NCBI RefSeq assembly: GCF_018343625.1
Contig: NZ_JAGYPG010000001.1
Coordinates: forward strand, 850,342-914,341
Direction of reading: 5' to 3'
Source: Lederbergia citri
GTDB taxonomy: Bacteria; Bacillota; Bacilli; Bacillales; Bacillaceae_C
Length of the DNA stretch: 64,000 nucleotides
The notes under the pieces are model-generated. The model was not told the DNA's origin and ran no database searches. It saw nothing but the letters and a program-made list of their open reading frames with translations. Made by a program: the position numbers and the translations under genes. Position 1 is the first letter of the stretch. Every line of letters begins with the position of its first letter. Positions 1 through 8,771 of this stretch are shown piece after piece.

Positions 1-182
1 CTTCTCCTTTATAACATATATATTCAATAGGTTTTACCTAAAGGCATTGGGTTTTAAAAAAATAGCTTACTAGGCGTCAGGCACCTTCACCACTTAATTA
101 CCCCGAATAATTTCACAAAAAAATTTATGTTTACATCCGTACAGATTCCTAGAACCTCTCATAACTATTTCACAGCAGTGTT

Positions 183-866
183 CTAGACTATTTCATAAAG
201 TTCAGTCAAGCTTATAATCGTGTATGTACTTTGAATGTCTGACAGTTTTTTTGCTGCGCTCTGTTGATCCAGCATGTATCGATACCTGATAAGATACCAA
301 CTTTGATATCTGATCTTAATGAATTACCGATAATCAACACTTCCCTTTTATTGAAACCCTTATTATGATTCATCACATAATCAAAAAACTTCGGGGATGG
401 TTTCTGGAATCCGATGCTTTGCGAGACGAAAATGTCTTCAAAATAATCGTATTGGCCCGATGTCTTTAATCTTTTGATCTATTTGCGGGTGATGCCATTA
501 GTAATCATAAACAAACGATGTGACTTATATAATCTTTGGCAGACATCCAAGGCCCTCTCCATCAATACCTGTTCCCCATCGCCCAATAACTCCCTTTATT
601 GGTTTTCCCTTTCTAAACGATCCACAACTTTTCCCAGTTTTGAAATGGTTTCTGAAAACCTGGTGTTCAATACTATATCGAGTAGAATTTTACCATTTTC
701 GTAATCCCCCCATAGTTGGCCGTTAATAGATCGATACAGCTGGGAAAATTCATCCGAAAACGTATAGCCGTATTGCTTCCAAAAAGTGTTGTAAACCGAT
801 TCGTCTGCCGGTCGAAAGAACCCATTCTGAATTGTACTGGAATTTAGACAGTGCCAGGAACATGTA
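183..866 (-). pseudogene. Decayed HAD-superfamily phosphatase (YjjG/YfnB-like)
   Basis: Reading the minus strand in pieces gives recognisable parts of a YjjG/YfnB-type HAD hydrolase. The cap region lies at about 600-830 (GYTFSDEFSQLYRSINGQLW, then a DIVLNTRF block). The C-terminal half lies at 240-480 (FQKPSPKFFDYV, VLIIGNSLRSDI, GIDTCW). The tail (STYTIISLTELYEIV) and stop at 183-185 need a frame change after GIDTCW, and another break lies near 480. The N-terminal DxDxT nucleophile segment is missing: the gene stops at a short palindrome at 867-920. Intact relatives dephosphorylate nucleotides; this copy cannot. Identity is secure from the motif order; exact ends are approximate. Confidence 0.75.
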
Positions 867-920
867 AAGTGCCAGTCCTCCACTACTTTAAATCTTTATA
901 GTAGAAGAGGTCTGGCACTT
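867..920. repeat. Short palindromic repeat, copy 2
   Basis: AAGTGCCAG at 867-875 pairs with CTGGCACTT at 912-920, with further pairing inside (CACTAC against GTAG). It belongs to the family seen at 6844-6900, 16351-16399, 18551-18579 and 23740-23793. It replaces the start of the HAD phosphatase. Confidence 0.6.
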
Positions 921-966
921 GATCCCCGAGGATTTGTTATGTGATTTTAATTCCAGCTTTTTGGGA

Positions 967-1254
967 TTATGGTTGTACATCATCCTGCATAGCTTGAAGG
1001 TTTATAAGTGCTCTTTCCATATGCCCCACCGAATCTTCTACGCGCAAATGAGCGTCAAATAAAGGCTCACCAGAATTAAAGTTTCCTTTCAGTTCTCTTC
1101 CCTGGGCCTGTAAAATCCGCTCCTGTAGTTCATGTAATTGTTGTTTCACCTCTTGAACAGCTTCAATATCAGCATTATTTCTAGCGGCAATTGCTTCTTG
1201 TTCAAGTTTACGGGAAAGTTCGATAAGCTCCCAGTTCTCTCTAGCATTCGTCAT
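967..1254 (-). CDS. Small helical protein of unknown function
   Basis: This 95-residue protein is not recognised. Its first two thirds are strongly helical and charged, coiled-coil-like (SRKLEQEAIAARNNADIEA, then VKQQLHELQERILQAQGREL). The acidic C-terminus ends in MQDDVQP. The ATG at 1252-1254 is chosen because GGAGG lies 8-9 bases upstream; an upstream ATG would put that site inside the gene. There is no signal peptide or membrane segment, so it is probably cytoplasmic. It stands alone, with no operon partner. Confidence 0.55.
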   Translation of the reverse strand: MTNARENWELIELSRKLEQEAIAARNNADIEAVQEVKQQLHELQERILQAQGRELKGNFNSGEPLFDAHLRVEDSVGHMERALINLQAMQDDVQP

Positions 1255-1939
1255 ACAGCATTCCTCCCAAATATTCTCGACCATATCTTTAGCTAATTTT
1301 CATTTTTGTAGACTCTTTTCTTAACTAAATATTTTTGTAAAATAAAGGAAATCACATCCAATACCTTCTCCCTAAATTATTGTGTTTACATTCCAAAAAA
1401 ATAGAGGGAGGTTTATGGATTCCATATGTTTTGGCAGAATCTTTGGCCGAGTAAATAAGCACTCTCTATCTGCTCTGATGTAAAGTGACAAAAAAGTTGT
1501 TTAATTTACAATAAAGCCTTTTAAAAAATAATAAAGTTATTTAAAAGAATGCGAGTTACTCTAATCAACAATCGGATTATTGTGAAGTATAGACATATAA
1601 ATACCGGGTAAGTTAATTTAATACTAAAATTAATTTAAGCCCACGATTATAAAGAGTGGCTATATGACGAGTAGGTACAAATAACAAAAATACTAATACA
1701 TTTTTCAAACACTTAGGTATTAGGATTTTTTAGGTTTTTTTAATGAAGCTGCCTGTAGAAACGGTAGCTTTATTACATTAATGGTGGATTTATTCGACGT
1801 AGTTGGCTAGTAAAATGTCGTCCTTTGCTAGTTACAAGTTAACATTGAATCGGTAATATAATATCTGTCCTGTTAACTAGGCAGAATGCAATCACAACCC
1901 AAACAAGTGAATGTGCAGATAGCTAAAGGAGGACCTATT
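1255..1939. other. Gene-poor intergenic stretch
   Basis: AT-rich spacer without a convincing gene. A 22-codon reading frame at about 1414-1482 (MDSICFGRIFGR...) has a GAGGGAGG site before it, but I do not know it. A weak stem (AAGCTGCC with GGTAGCTT, about 1745-1775) lies next to T-runs and could be a terminator. The AraC-family gene downstream begins with a clear AAAGGAGG at 1925-1932. Confidence 0.4.
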
Positions 1940-2878
1940 ATGAAGTCTCATACTCGTATTAAAATCCCAGCAGGATTTTGGGCAGGCATACATCAATTAG
2001 GAATTGCCCCCCACGACGTGGTTCGAAAAGCACGGCTGCCACTAACCATTATTACTAGCCCTTTTGTCACCACCGACCAATATTTCAAGATTTGGCAGGC
2101 TTATTCGGATCTCATTGATGACACTGCCGAAGGAATTATCAAGCTTGCGACCGTCTTTGAAACAGCGCATTACCCACCAGCAGTCTTAGCCACTTACTAT
2201 GCTCGTGACTACCGTGACGCTCTAAAACGAATGGCACGGTACAAACAACTGTGTCCCCCTGAAAGCTTACGTATCAGCGAGAGAGGTGAGTACTGTACAA
2301 TCGAGCTAGATTGGTTGTATACCGAGCAATCAGGTCCACCGATGCTGGTTGGAATCACACTGGCATTTCTTTTGGAACTTGGACGTCGTGGCACAGGTCA
2401 ACCGTTGATGGCAAGGTTTGTCGAATTTACGCACTCAATGGGCGACATACAGACACTTGAAGGTTTCTTCGGCTGCGATATCCGGATTGGTGCAAATTGT
2501 AACAGGTTGACGCTACATCGAGGAGATTTGGACCTCCCTTTTGTCTCGTACAATGAAGAGTTGCTGGAGATTCTGACTCCCGTATTGGACAAATCGTTGG
2601 ATGAGCAGCAACGCAGTCGCTCAATCACCGAAATGGTAACGTGGATCATGAAACGTAGCTTAACAGGAGGGCGCCCTGACATTCAGACTGTCGCAAGAGA
2701 GTTCCGACATGAGTTGGCTCGAGAGTACTTGGCAGACCCCTCGTTAGATATTAAAGAAATAGCCTTCATGCTTGGATATGAAGACCAAAACTCGTTCTAC
2801 CGCGCTTTCCGCATTTGGGAAGGAGATACTCCCTTAAATTGGCGTACGGAACATTTAGATACAAACTCGATAAATTAA
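1940..2878 (+). CDS. AraC-family transcriptional regulator with shortened HTH domain
   Basis: Cytoplasmic DNA-binding regulator of the type with an N-terminal arabinose-binding-like domain (about residues 15-200) and a C-terminal AraC helix-turn-helix. Start: ATG at 1940 with AAAGGAGG 7 bases upstream. The second HTH is well kept (LADPSLDIKEIAFMLGYEDQ, then SFYRAFRIWEGDTPLNWR). The first is not: the text runs from GRPDIQTVAREF directly to RHELAREYLADP. In relatives about 25 residues (the LGMS-RTLQRRL-EEGTSF-LLDE part) lie between. The reading frame is kept, so this looks like an in-frame deletion removing the first DNA-recognition helix. It may regulate the SDR gene 130 bases downstream, or may have lost DNA binding. 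The gene is more GC-rich than its neighbours, suggesting transfer. Confidence 0.85.
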   Translation: MKSHTRIKIPAGFWAGIHQLGIAPHDVVRKARLPLTIITSPFVTTDQYFKIWQAYSDLIDDTAEGIIKLATVFETAHYPPAVLATYYARDYRDALKRMARYKQLCPPESLRISERGEYCTIELDWLYTEQSGPPMLVGITLAFLLELGRRGTGQPLMARFVEFTHSMGDIQTLEGFFGCDIRIGANCNRLTLHRGDLDLPFVSYNEELLEILTPVLDKSLDEQQRSRSITEMVTWIMKRSLTGGRPDIQTVAREFRHELAREYLADPSLDIKEIAFMLGYEDQNSFYRAFRIWEGDTPLNWRTEHLDTNSIN

Positions 2879-3007
2879 CTTTGTCTTAAAAGTAAATTAT
2901 TTAACACAATTAAAAAAAATAACCTAATTATTACCTCAAAGAGTAGGAGCGTAATTATAGTAACTTTTTATACTCATAAAAGATAAATGAAATGGAGAAA
3001 TGTATTC

Positions 3008-3802
3008 ATGGATATGGGATTAAACAATAAAACAGCTTTAGTTACAGGATCAACGAAAGGTATAGGTAAAGCAATTTCCATTGAACTCGCCAAAGAAGGT
3101 GTCAATGTGCTAATTAATGGACGAAATTTTGAAGAGGTAGAACGAATTGTAAATGAAATTAAATCGGATTTCCCGGCTACCTCTCCTCAAAATGCTACAG
3201 ACGATATTGTCGATATTCAACAAAGAGAAGCTTTATTTAAAAAATACCCCACTATTGATATTTTGGTTAACAATATGGGTATTTATGAAATTATGCAATA
3301 TGAGGACATTGACGATGATGTATGGGAAAAATACTTCCGTACTAATGTTCTTGCTGCAAATGGATTATCTAAATTTTATTTACCTAAAATGTTTAAAAAT
3401 GATTATGGTCGAATTATCTTTATTGCGAGTGAAGAAGCAATCATGCCTTCAGGACAAATGCCTCAGTATTGTATGACAAAATCAATGCTATTATCATTGT
3501 CAAAAAGCTTATCTAAATTAACAATAGGAACAGAAGTTACAGTCAATACAATCATGCCTGGACCAACACTCTCTGAAAATGTTCATCAAATAATTGAAGG
3601 TATATACCCTAATAAAGATATGACTTTTTCAGAAAAAGAGAAAGAATTTATGACTACAAACCTACCTCAATCTGAAATACAACGATTTATCAAGCCAATT
3701 GAAATAGGTAGATTAACTACATTTGTATGTAGTCCTTATGCATCCGCATTTAAAGGTTCTCCTATCCGTATGGATGGGGGAATGGTACCGACTATTTTTT
3801 AA
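3008..3802 (+). CDS. SDR-family NAD(P)-dependent oxidoreductase
   Basis: Classical short-chain dehydrogenase of about 264 residues; cytoplasmic, substrate unknown. Visible motifs in order: cofactor-binding TGSTKGIG near residue 15, NNMG (the NNAG element), a catalytic serine in IIFIASEEA, then the YCMTK motif (YxxxK), and MPGPT after it. The C-terminus (GSPIRMDGGMVPTIF) matches the usual SDR end with the DGG turn. ATG 3008 is preferred because GGAGA precedes it by 9 bases; the ATG at 2987 has no such site. It is single, downstream of the AraC-type regulator in the same direction, so they may be functionally linked. Confidence 0.88.
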   Translation: MDMGLNNKTALVTGSTKGIGKAISIELAKEGVNVLINGRNFEEVERIVNEIKSDFPATSPQNATDDIVDIQQREALFKKYPTIDILVNNMGIYEIMQYEDIDDDVWEKYFRTNVLAANGLSKFYLPKMFKNDYGRIIFIASEEAIMPSGQMPQYCMTKSMLLSLSKSLSKLTIGTEVTVNTIMPGPTLSENVHQIIEGIYPNKDMTFSEKEKEFMTTNLPQSEIQRFIKPIEIGRLTTFVCSPYASAFKGSPIRMDGGMVPTIF

Positions 3803-4095
3803 CATCTTTCTATTTCAAATATTGTATATAAGTATAGCAAACGTATAATAATAGGATGCTCTAATACAATAGAATTGGAGTTTCCTATTTCCTTTCTTAA
3901 TCCACAAAATGTATAACTTAGATTATTAAACAACTTATTGTTATACTTTTTGTATAGTTAAGTATCTTACATCAAGAATTAATCAACTATATTTCAAACC
4001 CCGTCTAAATTTGGAACGGGGTTATGCTTGATTGAGTTTTAAAATTAAATAACTTTATTGTCATTTTACATCTGAGTCATTAGATTGTGTGCTTA
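3803..4095. other. Intergenic region with a stem-loop
   Basis: No gene seen. AACCCCGT (3997-4004) pairs perfectly with ACGGGGTT (4016-4023). No clear T-run follows on the plus strand, so it is at best a weak terminator for the SDR gene. Confidence 0.4.
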
Positions 4096-4270
4096 CTCCT
4101 CTCAGAACCGTGCGAGCGGAACTACCGCACACCGCTCCTCTTACCATCATTCACATGGTATAACTAATCTCATCTCTAACGTCGTAAATGCTTACTTTCG
4201 CCTTGAGTCTAGCTAAGGAGTATTTCTTCATGAACTGAATGAACTTCCCAGCTTAAAAACTTAAAAGTCA
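4096..4270 (-). mobile_element. Group II intron 3' remnant (domain V)
   Basis: On the minus strand, 4103-4139 reads GAGCGGTGTGCGG, a short loop, then CCGCTCGCACGGTTCTG, the hairpin shape and sequence of group II intron domain V. Upstream on that strand (4150-4270) a frame ending in a TGA (ISYTM) may be the last residues of the intron protein. The rest of the intron is absent here. A 5' intron fragment in the same orientation lies at 18575-19347, so the two may be halves of one intron. Confidence 0.65.
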
Positions 4271-4329
4271 CTCGAAAGTTAGCTGCAATCAAAAGGTGTA
4301 TACAAGCAATAATTTTTACGAAAACAACC

Positions 4330-4704
4330 TTATTTATAAAATACTTTCTCCACGTTATATTTCGACTGGAGTTTATTAATGATATACGTTTCATATATTT
4401 CTCGTTCCATTGGATCTTCTACTAAACAAATATCGATTTTATATACTTCGTCTCTGTGCCTTTTAATAGGTGAAACTGTATCTTCAAAATGTTTTTTAAT
4501 TCTTTGACGTAGTTTCCGTGCTTTTCCAATAAAAAGAAGCTCATCCTTATTATTAAAAAATAAGAAAATGCCGCCTTTATCTCGTGGTATTAGGTGAAAA
4601 TCAATAAAACCATAAATATCCTTGATTTCTGGTTCATTTTCTTTCGGATTTTGTTTCCGTTTTGTAATCGTAATATCTGGAGTTGGTATGCTAATTTTTA
4701 TCAT
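4330..4704 (-). CDS. GIY-YIG domain protein
   Basis: A 124-residue cytoplasmic protein with one GIY-YIG-like nuclease fold in the C-terminal two thirds. Visible: GGIFLFFNNKDELLFIGKA (variant GIY and YIG strands about residues 44-62), then an arginine/lysine helix RKLRQRIKKHF, and the conserved glutamate in DPMEREIYETYIINKL. Both signature tyrosines of the core are replaced by Phe/Leu (GIFLF, LFIG), so activity is uncertain. Stand-alone proteins like this are common in bacilli and are related to the UvrC N-terminal nuclease. GAGGACG lies upstream of the ATG. Confidence 0.7.
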   Translation of the reverse strand: MIKISIPTPDITITKRKQNPKENEPEIKDIYGFIDFHLIPRDKGGIFLFFNNKDELLFIGKARKLRQRIKKHFEDTVSPIKRHRDEVYKIDICLVEDPMEREIYETYIINKLQSKYNVEKVFYK

Positions 4705-4774
4705 GTTTCATCACGTCCTCTTTTTGTATAGTGCTAAATGCTATCATTTCTAGGAAAGAAATACGATTTAACAG

Positions 4775-5383
4775 TTAATTCACGTCCTTGCTTCTTTCTT
4801 CTATTCTCTCTACAAGTTTAAATAAAAATCGATAAATTAACCGAAAAACTTCCTCTAATAACATCTCCTCTTGGAACCCATTCACATAATTCAAGGCGAA
4901 ATTCAAGTCCCATAAACCATCATTTTGATTAAACATTAATTCAAATCTTGCATCATCTCCATGTAAATCCTTACTTAAGTTTTCTTTAATAGATGTCTCA
5001 AACCTTTTCTGTAGCTTCAATCCTACCATGACGTCGTATGTTCCAAATACATCATTCACTTCCAACGAAATTGCATCGACGCCGATTAGTTCCAACCAAC
5101 TAGATTCTAAGTATAGAAATTCATTTTTGTGTTTTTGCAGGTAGTCCATCGGGTGTGCTAAAAAAGCGAATGATTCTTTAGAAAGAGTTTCTTCTGTTTC
5201 TTTGTCACATCTTTCTATATAAGCTTCTTGGAAACGTGTAGTAGGATCTTTTTCTATTAATGTAATGTCGTTTGAAATCAATTCATGTTTCACCATATAC
5301 TCTTTTTCCTCAGGATATATCTCCAGCTTTTTCCCTTGATTCAATTCTGAAGAAATGAATTGTTGCATTAGTTTATGTAACAT
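4775..5383 (-). CDS. Conserved Bacillaceae protein of unknown function
   Basis: A 202-residue cytoplasmic protein, acidic and helix-rich, with no transmembrane segment. Similar proteins in bacilli are sometimes labelled branched-chain aminotransferase, but I see no PLP lysine motif or other support for that. Notable stretches: EKDPTTRFQEAYIERCDKET, SWLELIGVDAISLEVNDVFG and NDGLWDLNFALNYVNGF. The ATG has AGGAGG 6 bases upstream. It lies 30 bases beyond the start-to-stop spacing from the helicase gene (5413-6699), which is upstream on the same strand, so co-transcription is likely. Confidence 0.6.
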   Translation of the reverse strand: MLHKLMQQFISSELNQGKKLEIYPEEKEYMVKHELISNDITLIEKDPTTRFQEAYIERCDKETEETLSKESFAFLAHPMDYLQKHKNEFLYLESSWLELIGVDAISLEVNDVFGTYDVMVGLKLQKRFETSIKENLSKDLHGDDARFELMFNQNDGLWDLNFALNYVNGFQEEMLLEEVFRLIYRFLFKLVERIEERSKDVN

Positions 5384-5412
5384 AGGTGTCTCCTCCTATT
5401 ATTATCAACTCT

Positions 5413-6699
5413 TTAGCGCGAACGTTTTCTACCTCTTGTTGTAGTACCTGCATTCCCTTTTGGTCGACTATTATTAGTTTTTCTACTAGAAGAAGGTGTT
5501 GCAGATTTTTTACGACCTTCCGAGCGTTTACCAGATTGTTGCTTGCTGCCTACTCTCTCATAATCCTCACGATCAGGGATACTGACTCCTTTAATCACTT
5601 GTATTTCCAATCTTTGATGAATCCCTTTTTCAATCATTCGTAGGAACTCAAGGTCCTTAGGAGCCACTAACGTAATGGCAACTCCATCGACACCTGCACG
5701 GCCAGTTCGTCCAATCCGGTGAACATAGCTTTCCACATCATGTGGAATATCATAGTTGTAGACATGTGTCACCCCTTCTACATCAAGTCCCCTTGCAGCA
5801 ACGTCTGTTGCTACTAAAAACTGAGTTTTCGCATCACGAAAACGTTTCATCGCTTTTTCCCGTTTAGACTGCGATAAATCACCGTGCAACTCGTCTGATT
5901 CGTACCCGTTGGCAATCAAAGCTTCGTGAAGCTTGCTGGCACGAATTTTTGTACGACAAAATATTATCGCTAAAAAAGGACGATGTTCTTCGATTAAATG
6001 GAATAAAGTTGCTTGTTTTCTCCGATCAGTTGTTTCAATAACTACTTGTTTAATCTCCTCAACCGTTACTTTTTTAGCTTTCACTTCAATGTATTCTGGC
6101 TCTACCATATATTTTTTTGCAAGAGATTTAATTTCATTTGGGATTGTCGCAGAGAAGAGCATTGTTTGTCTGGAAGAAAGTGTTTCTTGTATGATGTCAT
6201 CTACCTCTGGAAGAAAACCCATATGTAACATTTGGTCCGCTTCATCTAACACAAGCATCCCAACCGTTGAAAGGTCAATTGTGCCACGGCGAATATGATC
6301 TAATAACCGCCCAGGAGTTGCAACAACAATATGTTGACCACTTTTTAACTTTTTTAATTGGTGCTCCACATCTTGACCACCGTACACAGCTAACACATGG
6401 ATGCCTTCTACGTTCTCCATCATTCTCTTAATTTCTTTTGAAATTTGCTGAGCCAATTCTCTTGTGGGAGTTAAAATAAGTGCTTGAACATCCGATTTGT
6501 GCACATCTATCTTTTCAAGAATGGGAAGAACAAAAGCCAACGTCTTTCCTGTTCCCGTTTGTGCTTTTGCAATAACATCCTTCCCCTCCAGTACGGATGG
6601 GATCGTCCGTTCTTGGATAGAAGTAGGAGTTACTATTCCTAATGACTTTAATGTAAAGTTAATTTCTTTTCGAATACCAAGTTGTAAGAAGTCAAGCAA
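5413..6699 (-). CDS. DEAD-box ATP-dependent RNA helicase
   Basis: Cytoplasmic RNA helicase of 428 residues. All hallmark motifs are present in order: Q motif ([11 protein letters not shown]), motif I AQTGTGKT, Ia PTRELAQQ, Ib TPGR, motif II DEAD, motif III SAT, then IIFCRTK, motif V DVAARGLD and motif [12 protein letters not shown]. The tail after about residue 385 is basic and low-complexity ([19 protein letters not shown], ending RGRKRSR), typical of RNA-binding tails in CshA/CshE-type bacillus helicases. Likely role: RNA remodelling, ribosome assembly or cold adaptation. It starts with TTG; no strong ribosome site is visible, so the start is the least certain part. I cannot choose between Csh paralogues. 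Confidence 0.93.
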   Translation of the reverse strand: MLDFLQLGIRKEINFTLKSLGIVTPTSIQERTIPSVLEGKDVIAKAQTGTGKTLAFVLPILEKIDVHKSDVQALILTPTRELAQQISKEIKRMMENVEGIHVLAVYGGQDVEHQLKKLKSGQHIVVATPGRLLDHIRRGTIDLSTVGMLVLDEADQMLHMGFLPEVDDIIQETLSSRQTMLFSATIPNEIKSLAKKYMVEPEYIEVKAKKVTVEEIKQVVIETTDRRKQATLFHLIEEHRPFLAIIFCRTKIRASKLHEALIANGYESDELHGDLSQSKREKAMKRFRDAKTQFLVATDVAARGLDVEGVTHVYNYDIPHDVESYVHRIGRTGRAGVDGVAITLVAPKDLEFLRMIEKGIHQRLEIQVIKGVSIPDREDYERVGSKQQSGKRSEGRKKSATPSSSRKTNNSRPKGNAGTTTRGRKRSR

Positions 6700-6843
6700 G
6701 GCTAATCACGTCTCTTTTCTTATATGAATGCCGTTGTATTTGTACAAAGGCTTATTTACTATAGCACATTGGTTAGTATTTACAGAGTGATTCGGAATAT
6801 TATTTTTGTATTTCAATGGATGTGGTTCTTTTTTGAAAAAAAG

Positions 6844-6902
6844 GGGCCTTACCCCAGGTGCGGTAATGATTTAAGCAATATCAAACCTGGGGTCAGGCAC
6901 TG
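6844..6902. repeat. Short palindromic repeat, copy 3
   Basis: GGCCTTACCCCAGGT (from 6845) is complementary, with two mismatches, to ACCTGGGGTCAGGCAC ending at 6900. Same family as 16351-16399. An adjoining peptide-coding fragment (about 6920-7050, ETALKRDPDLRKTLEVNFP) is open but unrecognised. Confidence 0.65.
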
Positions 6903-7053
6903 TGATCCTGTCCATGCAAGTCTAATAAAAACCCAGTTAATAGAAACTGCATTGAAAAGAGATCCTGATTTAAGAAAGACACTAGAGGTCAATTTCCCAA
7001 TTCCACCGCATGCAGCAGAGCTTAGAGATCTTCTTATATGGTATTGTTCTTAG

Positions 7054-7326
7054 CATCTGATGAGTCTAGTTATGCTACAGGAAGTGAATTTGTTGTGGAT
7101 TGAGGATTGAGTTCTAAATAATGGATAATGATCAACTAATCTTGTTAAAAAGATACTAACTAAAGCGTATAAAGTGTAGTTTTAAAAATTTAATAGATTA
7201 AAAGAAAGGTTGATTTTAACTTCTATAAGTAAGATCATCATTGTTTATCTACCTTGTTAAAGTAGTATGCACTTCTATTTATACCAGAGAAAGCGTAGGT
7301 ATAACTTTCACCTCTAAAAGAATAGC
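7054..7326. other. Intergenic, nothing recognised
   Basis: AT-rich with stop codons in every frame. I see no gene, repeat or clear promoter before the reductase fragment at 7327. Confidence 0.4.
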
Positions 7327-7404
7327 ATGACTAAAGTTGCTATTATCGTTGGTAGTCTTCGTACAAATTCTTTTCAAATTAATAATATAGCAAAAAAAAG
7401 GTGA
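7327..7404 (+). pseudogene. N-terminal fragment of NADPH-dependent FMN reductase
   Basis: ATG at 7327 opens a 25-codon frame whose first 16 residues, MTKVAIIVGSLRTNSF, are the flavin-phosphate-binding start of the NADPH:FMN reductase / azoreductase family (GSLRxxSF). The frame then meets a TGA, and no further reductase sequence follows. It is a broken-off 5' end of a gene about 180 codons long. Confidence 0.65.
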
Positions 7405-7431
7405 TTTCTTGAGATTGAAAATCGCCCTTTT
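7393..7431. terminator. Bidirectional stem-loop terminator
   Basis: AAAAGGTGATTTC pairs with GAAAATCGCCCTTTT around an 8-base loop. A-rich and T-rich flanks on the two sides suggest use from both directions. It lies downstream of the frameshifted minus-strand gene at 7507-7937. Confidence 0.5.
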
Positions 7432-7506
7432 AAAATTTAGCTTATTGTACTAAAGAAGCATTAGTTTAGTAAAAATATTCAATAAATAGTACAGTAAGTA
7501 TTAATA

Positions 7507-7937
7507 TTAGATTGGTTTACTTTTGTTTAGTAACTTTAAAGCAGCCTTTCTCACTTCAGGGTTTGTTCCTGCTAAAGCTAAAGCTCCTCCACCTACTCCT
7601 ACCCAGACCAAACCAACCATCCATTTTTTGAAACCACTATCTGTTTGAATAGCTTTATCAACCATCCTCTCAATACGGTCATTTAGATTATCTCTAGCTT
7701 CTTGAGTTAAATTAGGATCTTTTATTTGTTCTGAAAAAATCTCTATTGCTCTGTCAATTATACTAAATACCTTTTCTTGTGATTTCAGACCCATTTCTCC
7801 AATTTTGCTAACTCCTTCTAATATTGCAGGAGCATATTTTTGTAAGATTTCAAGTTCTATCGGGGTTAATTTGGTTAGGTCAAAATTGTTTTCTTGGAGT
7901 TTTATTAAGGTTTTATCAAATTCTATATTTCACTCAT
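7507..7937 (-). pseudogene. Small helical/membrane protein, frameshifted at codon 5
   Basis: The natural start is ATG 7935-7937 with GAGGTG 5 bases upstream, but after MSEI the frame hits TAG. A duplicated TA dinucleotide (7924-7927) causes this; removing two bases gives one open frame, MSEIEFDKTLIKLQENNFDL and on, of about 141 residues. Residues after about 110 include a Gly/Val hydrophobic segment (MVGLVWVGVGGGALALAG) that could be a membrane helix. The internal ATG at 7794 has its purine run too close to be a good start. Family unknown. It is either a recent pseudogene, a phase-variable gene or a sequencing error. Confidence 0.55.
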
Positions 7938-8610
7938 AGATACACCTCTAAATTCGTTATTTTATACTATTATATAATAAAAAGTTTTTGAATACTGTAA
8001 TTACATAAAACTTTCTTATTCAACCTACTTCGTTAGTGTAAGTAGAAACCTTCACAATCTTAATAAGGTAAAGTCTATTGAAACATTATCAAATCACTGT
8101 TAGATTAGAAGTTCATAATGTCTCATAAGACTCGAATCAAAATGCTTAGCGTTGTAATCGCATTTTTCTGATGGTACCCCATATATTAAGGTTTAAGTAT
8201 TGTGTTTCAAAACCGTTGAGTTTTGATACTTATTTATTTTTTTATTAAAGTATAAAAAACCAGATTCATAATATAGAGGAAGAGCTCATTTCTTGGTATT
8301 CTGAATAAAATAATAGACAGAACAACAAAGCAAAAATATTCATCTCAAAAAAATTATTAAACCGTATAGTCCGAGCCGCCCCCCCCTTTTCTTCGCATCT
8401 TCCGTTACTTCCCTTAAATCCTTGCTATTAGTAAACTTTTGGCCATATAACTCCTTCATTAACGCACATTCTATATTTTCACTATTACATAAATCACTCA
8501 GTTAACTTCATGTCATTTTTAACAATTTAAGGGTTAAAAACAACCTTACTTTAAGATTTTTAATCAGCAATTTTTTAGTAAGAACCTATACCCTTACACG
8601 AAAAAAATAG
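7938..8610. other. Intergenic with a decayed peptide fragment
   Basis: The minus strand at about 8375-8490 encodes CALMKELYGQKFTNSKDL, then REVTEDAKK, which looks like the end of an unknown gene; it runs into a C8 homopolymer near 8388 and has no start. Nothing else recognised. Confidence 0.35.
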
Positions 8611-8659
8611 CCACATAACCCTTAAACCCTTTTATATCAGGGTTTACAAGGTTATGTGG
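8611..8659. terminator. Strong stem-loop beyond the type I R-M operon
   Basis: CCACATAACC (8611-8620) pairs with GGTTATGTGG (8650-8659), and inside it AAACCC pairs with GGGTTT. On the minus strand a T-run follows (the A-run at 8602-8607), so it can terminate the hsd operon. Its inner part resembles the hairpin of the att-like repeat at 16825-16862, so it may instead mark an old integration boundary. Confidence 0.6.
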
Positions 8660-8771
8660 TTTTATTTTGGACAGTTAGGGGTATCCCCCTAGCTACCTTA
8701 TGCGATTTTTCGCGAACGACCCGGACGCTGTCACCATTTTGAAAAGATGTGACCCGCCCTAGAGTATCAGT

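Noticed and set aside
4209..4394. 61-codon minus-strand frame
   Set aside because: It overlaps the GIY-YIG gene in another frame and the intron remnant; no start signal or known protein.
4775..5383. Branched-chain aminotransferase label for the 202-residue protein
   Set aside because: Too short, with no PLP lysine motif or fold type IV signature; the label would be unsupported.
6724..7053. Plus-strand frame of 109 codons after the helicase
   Set aside because: It runs through the palindromic repeat at 6844-6902 and changes character there, so it is a chance fusion of unrelated pieces.
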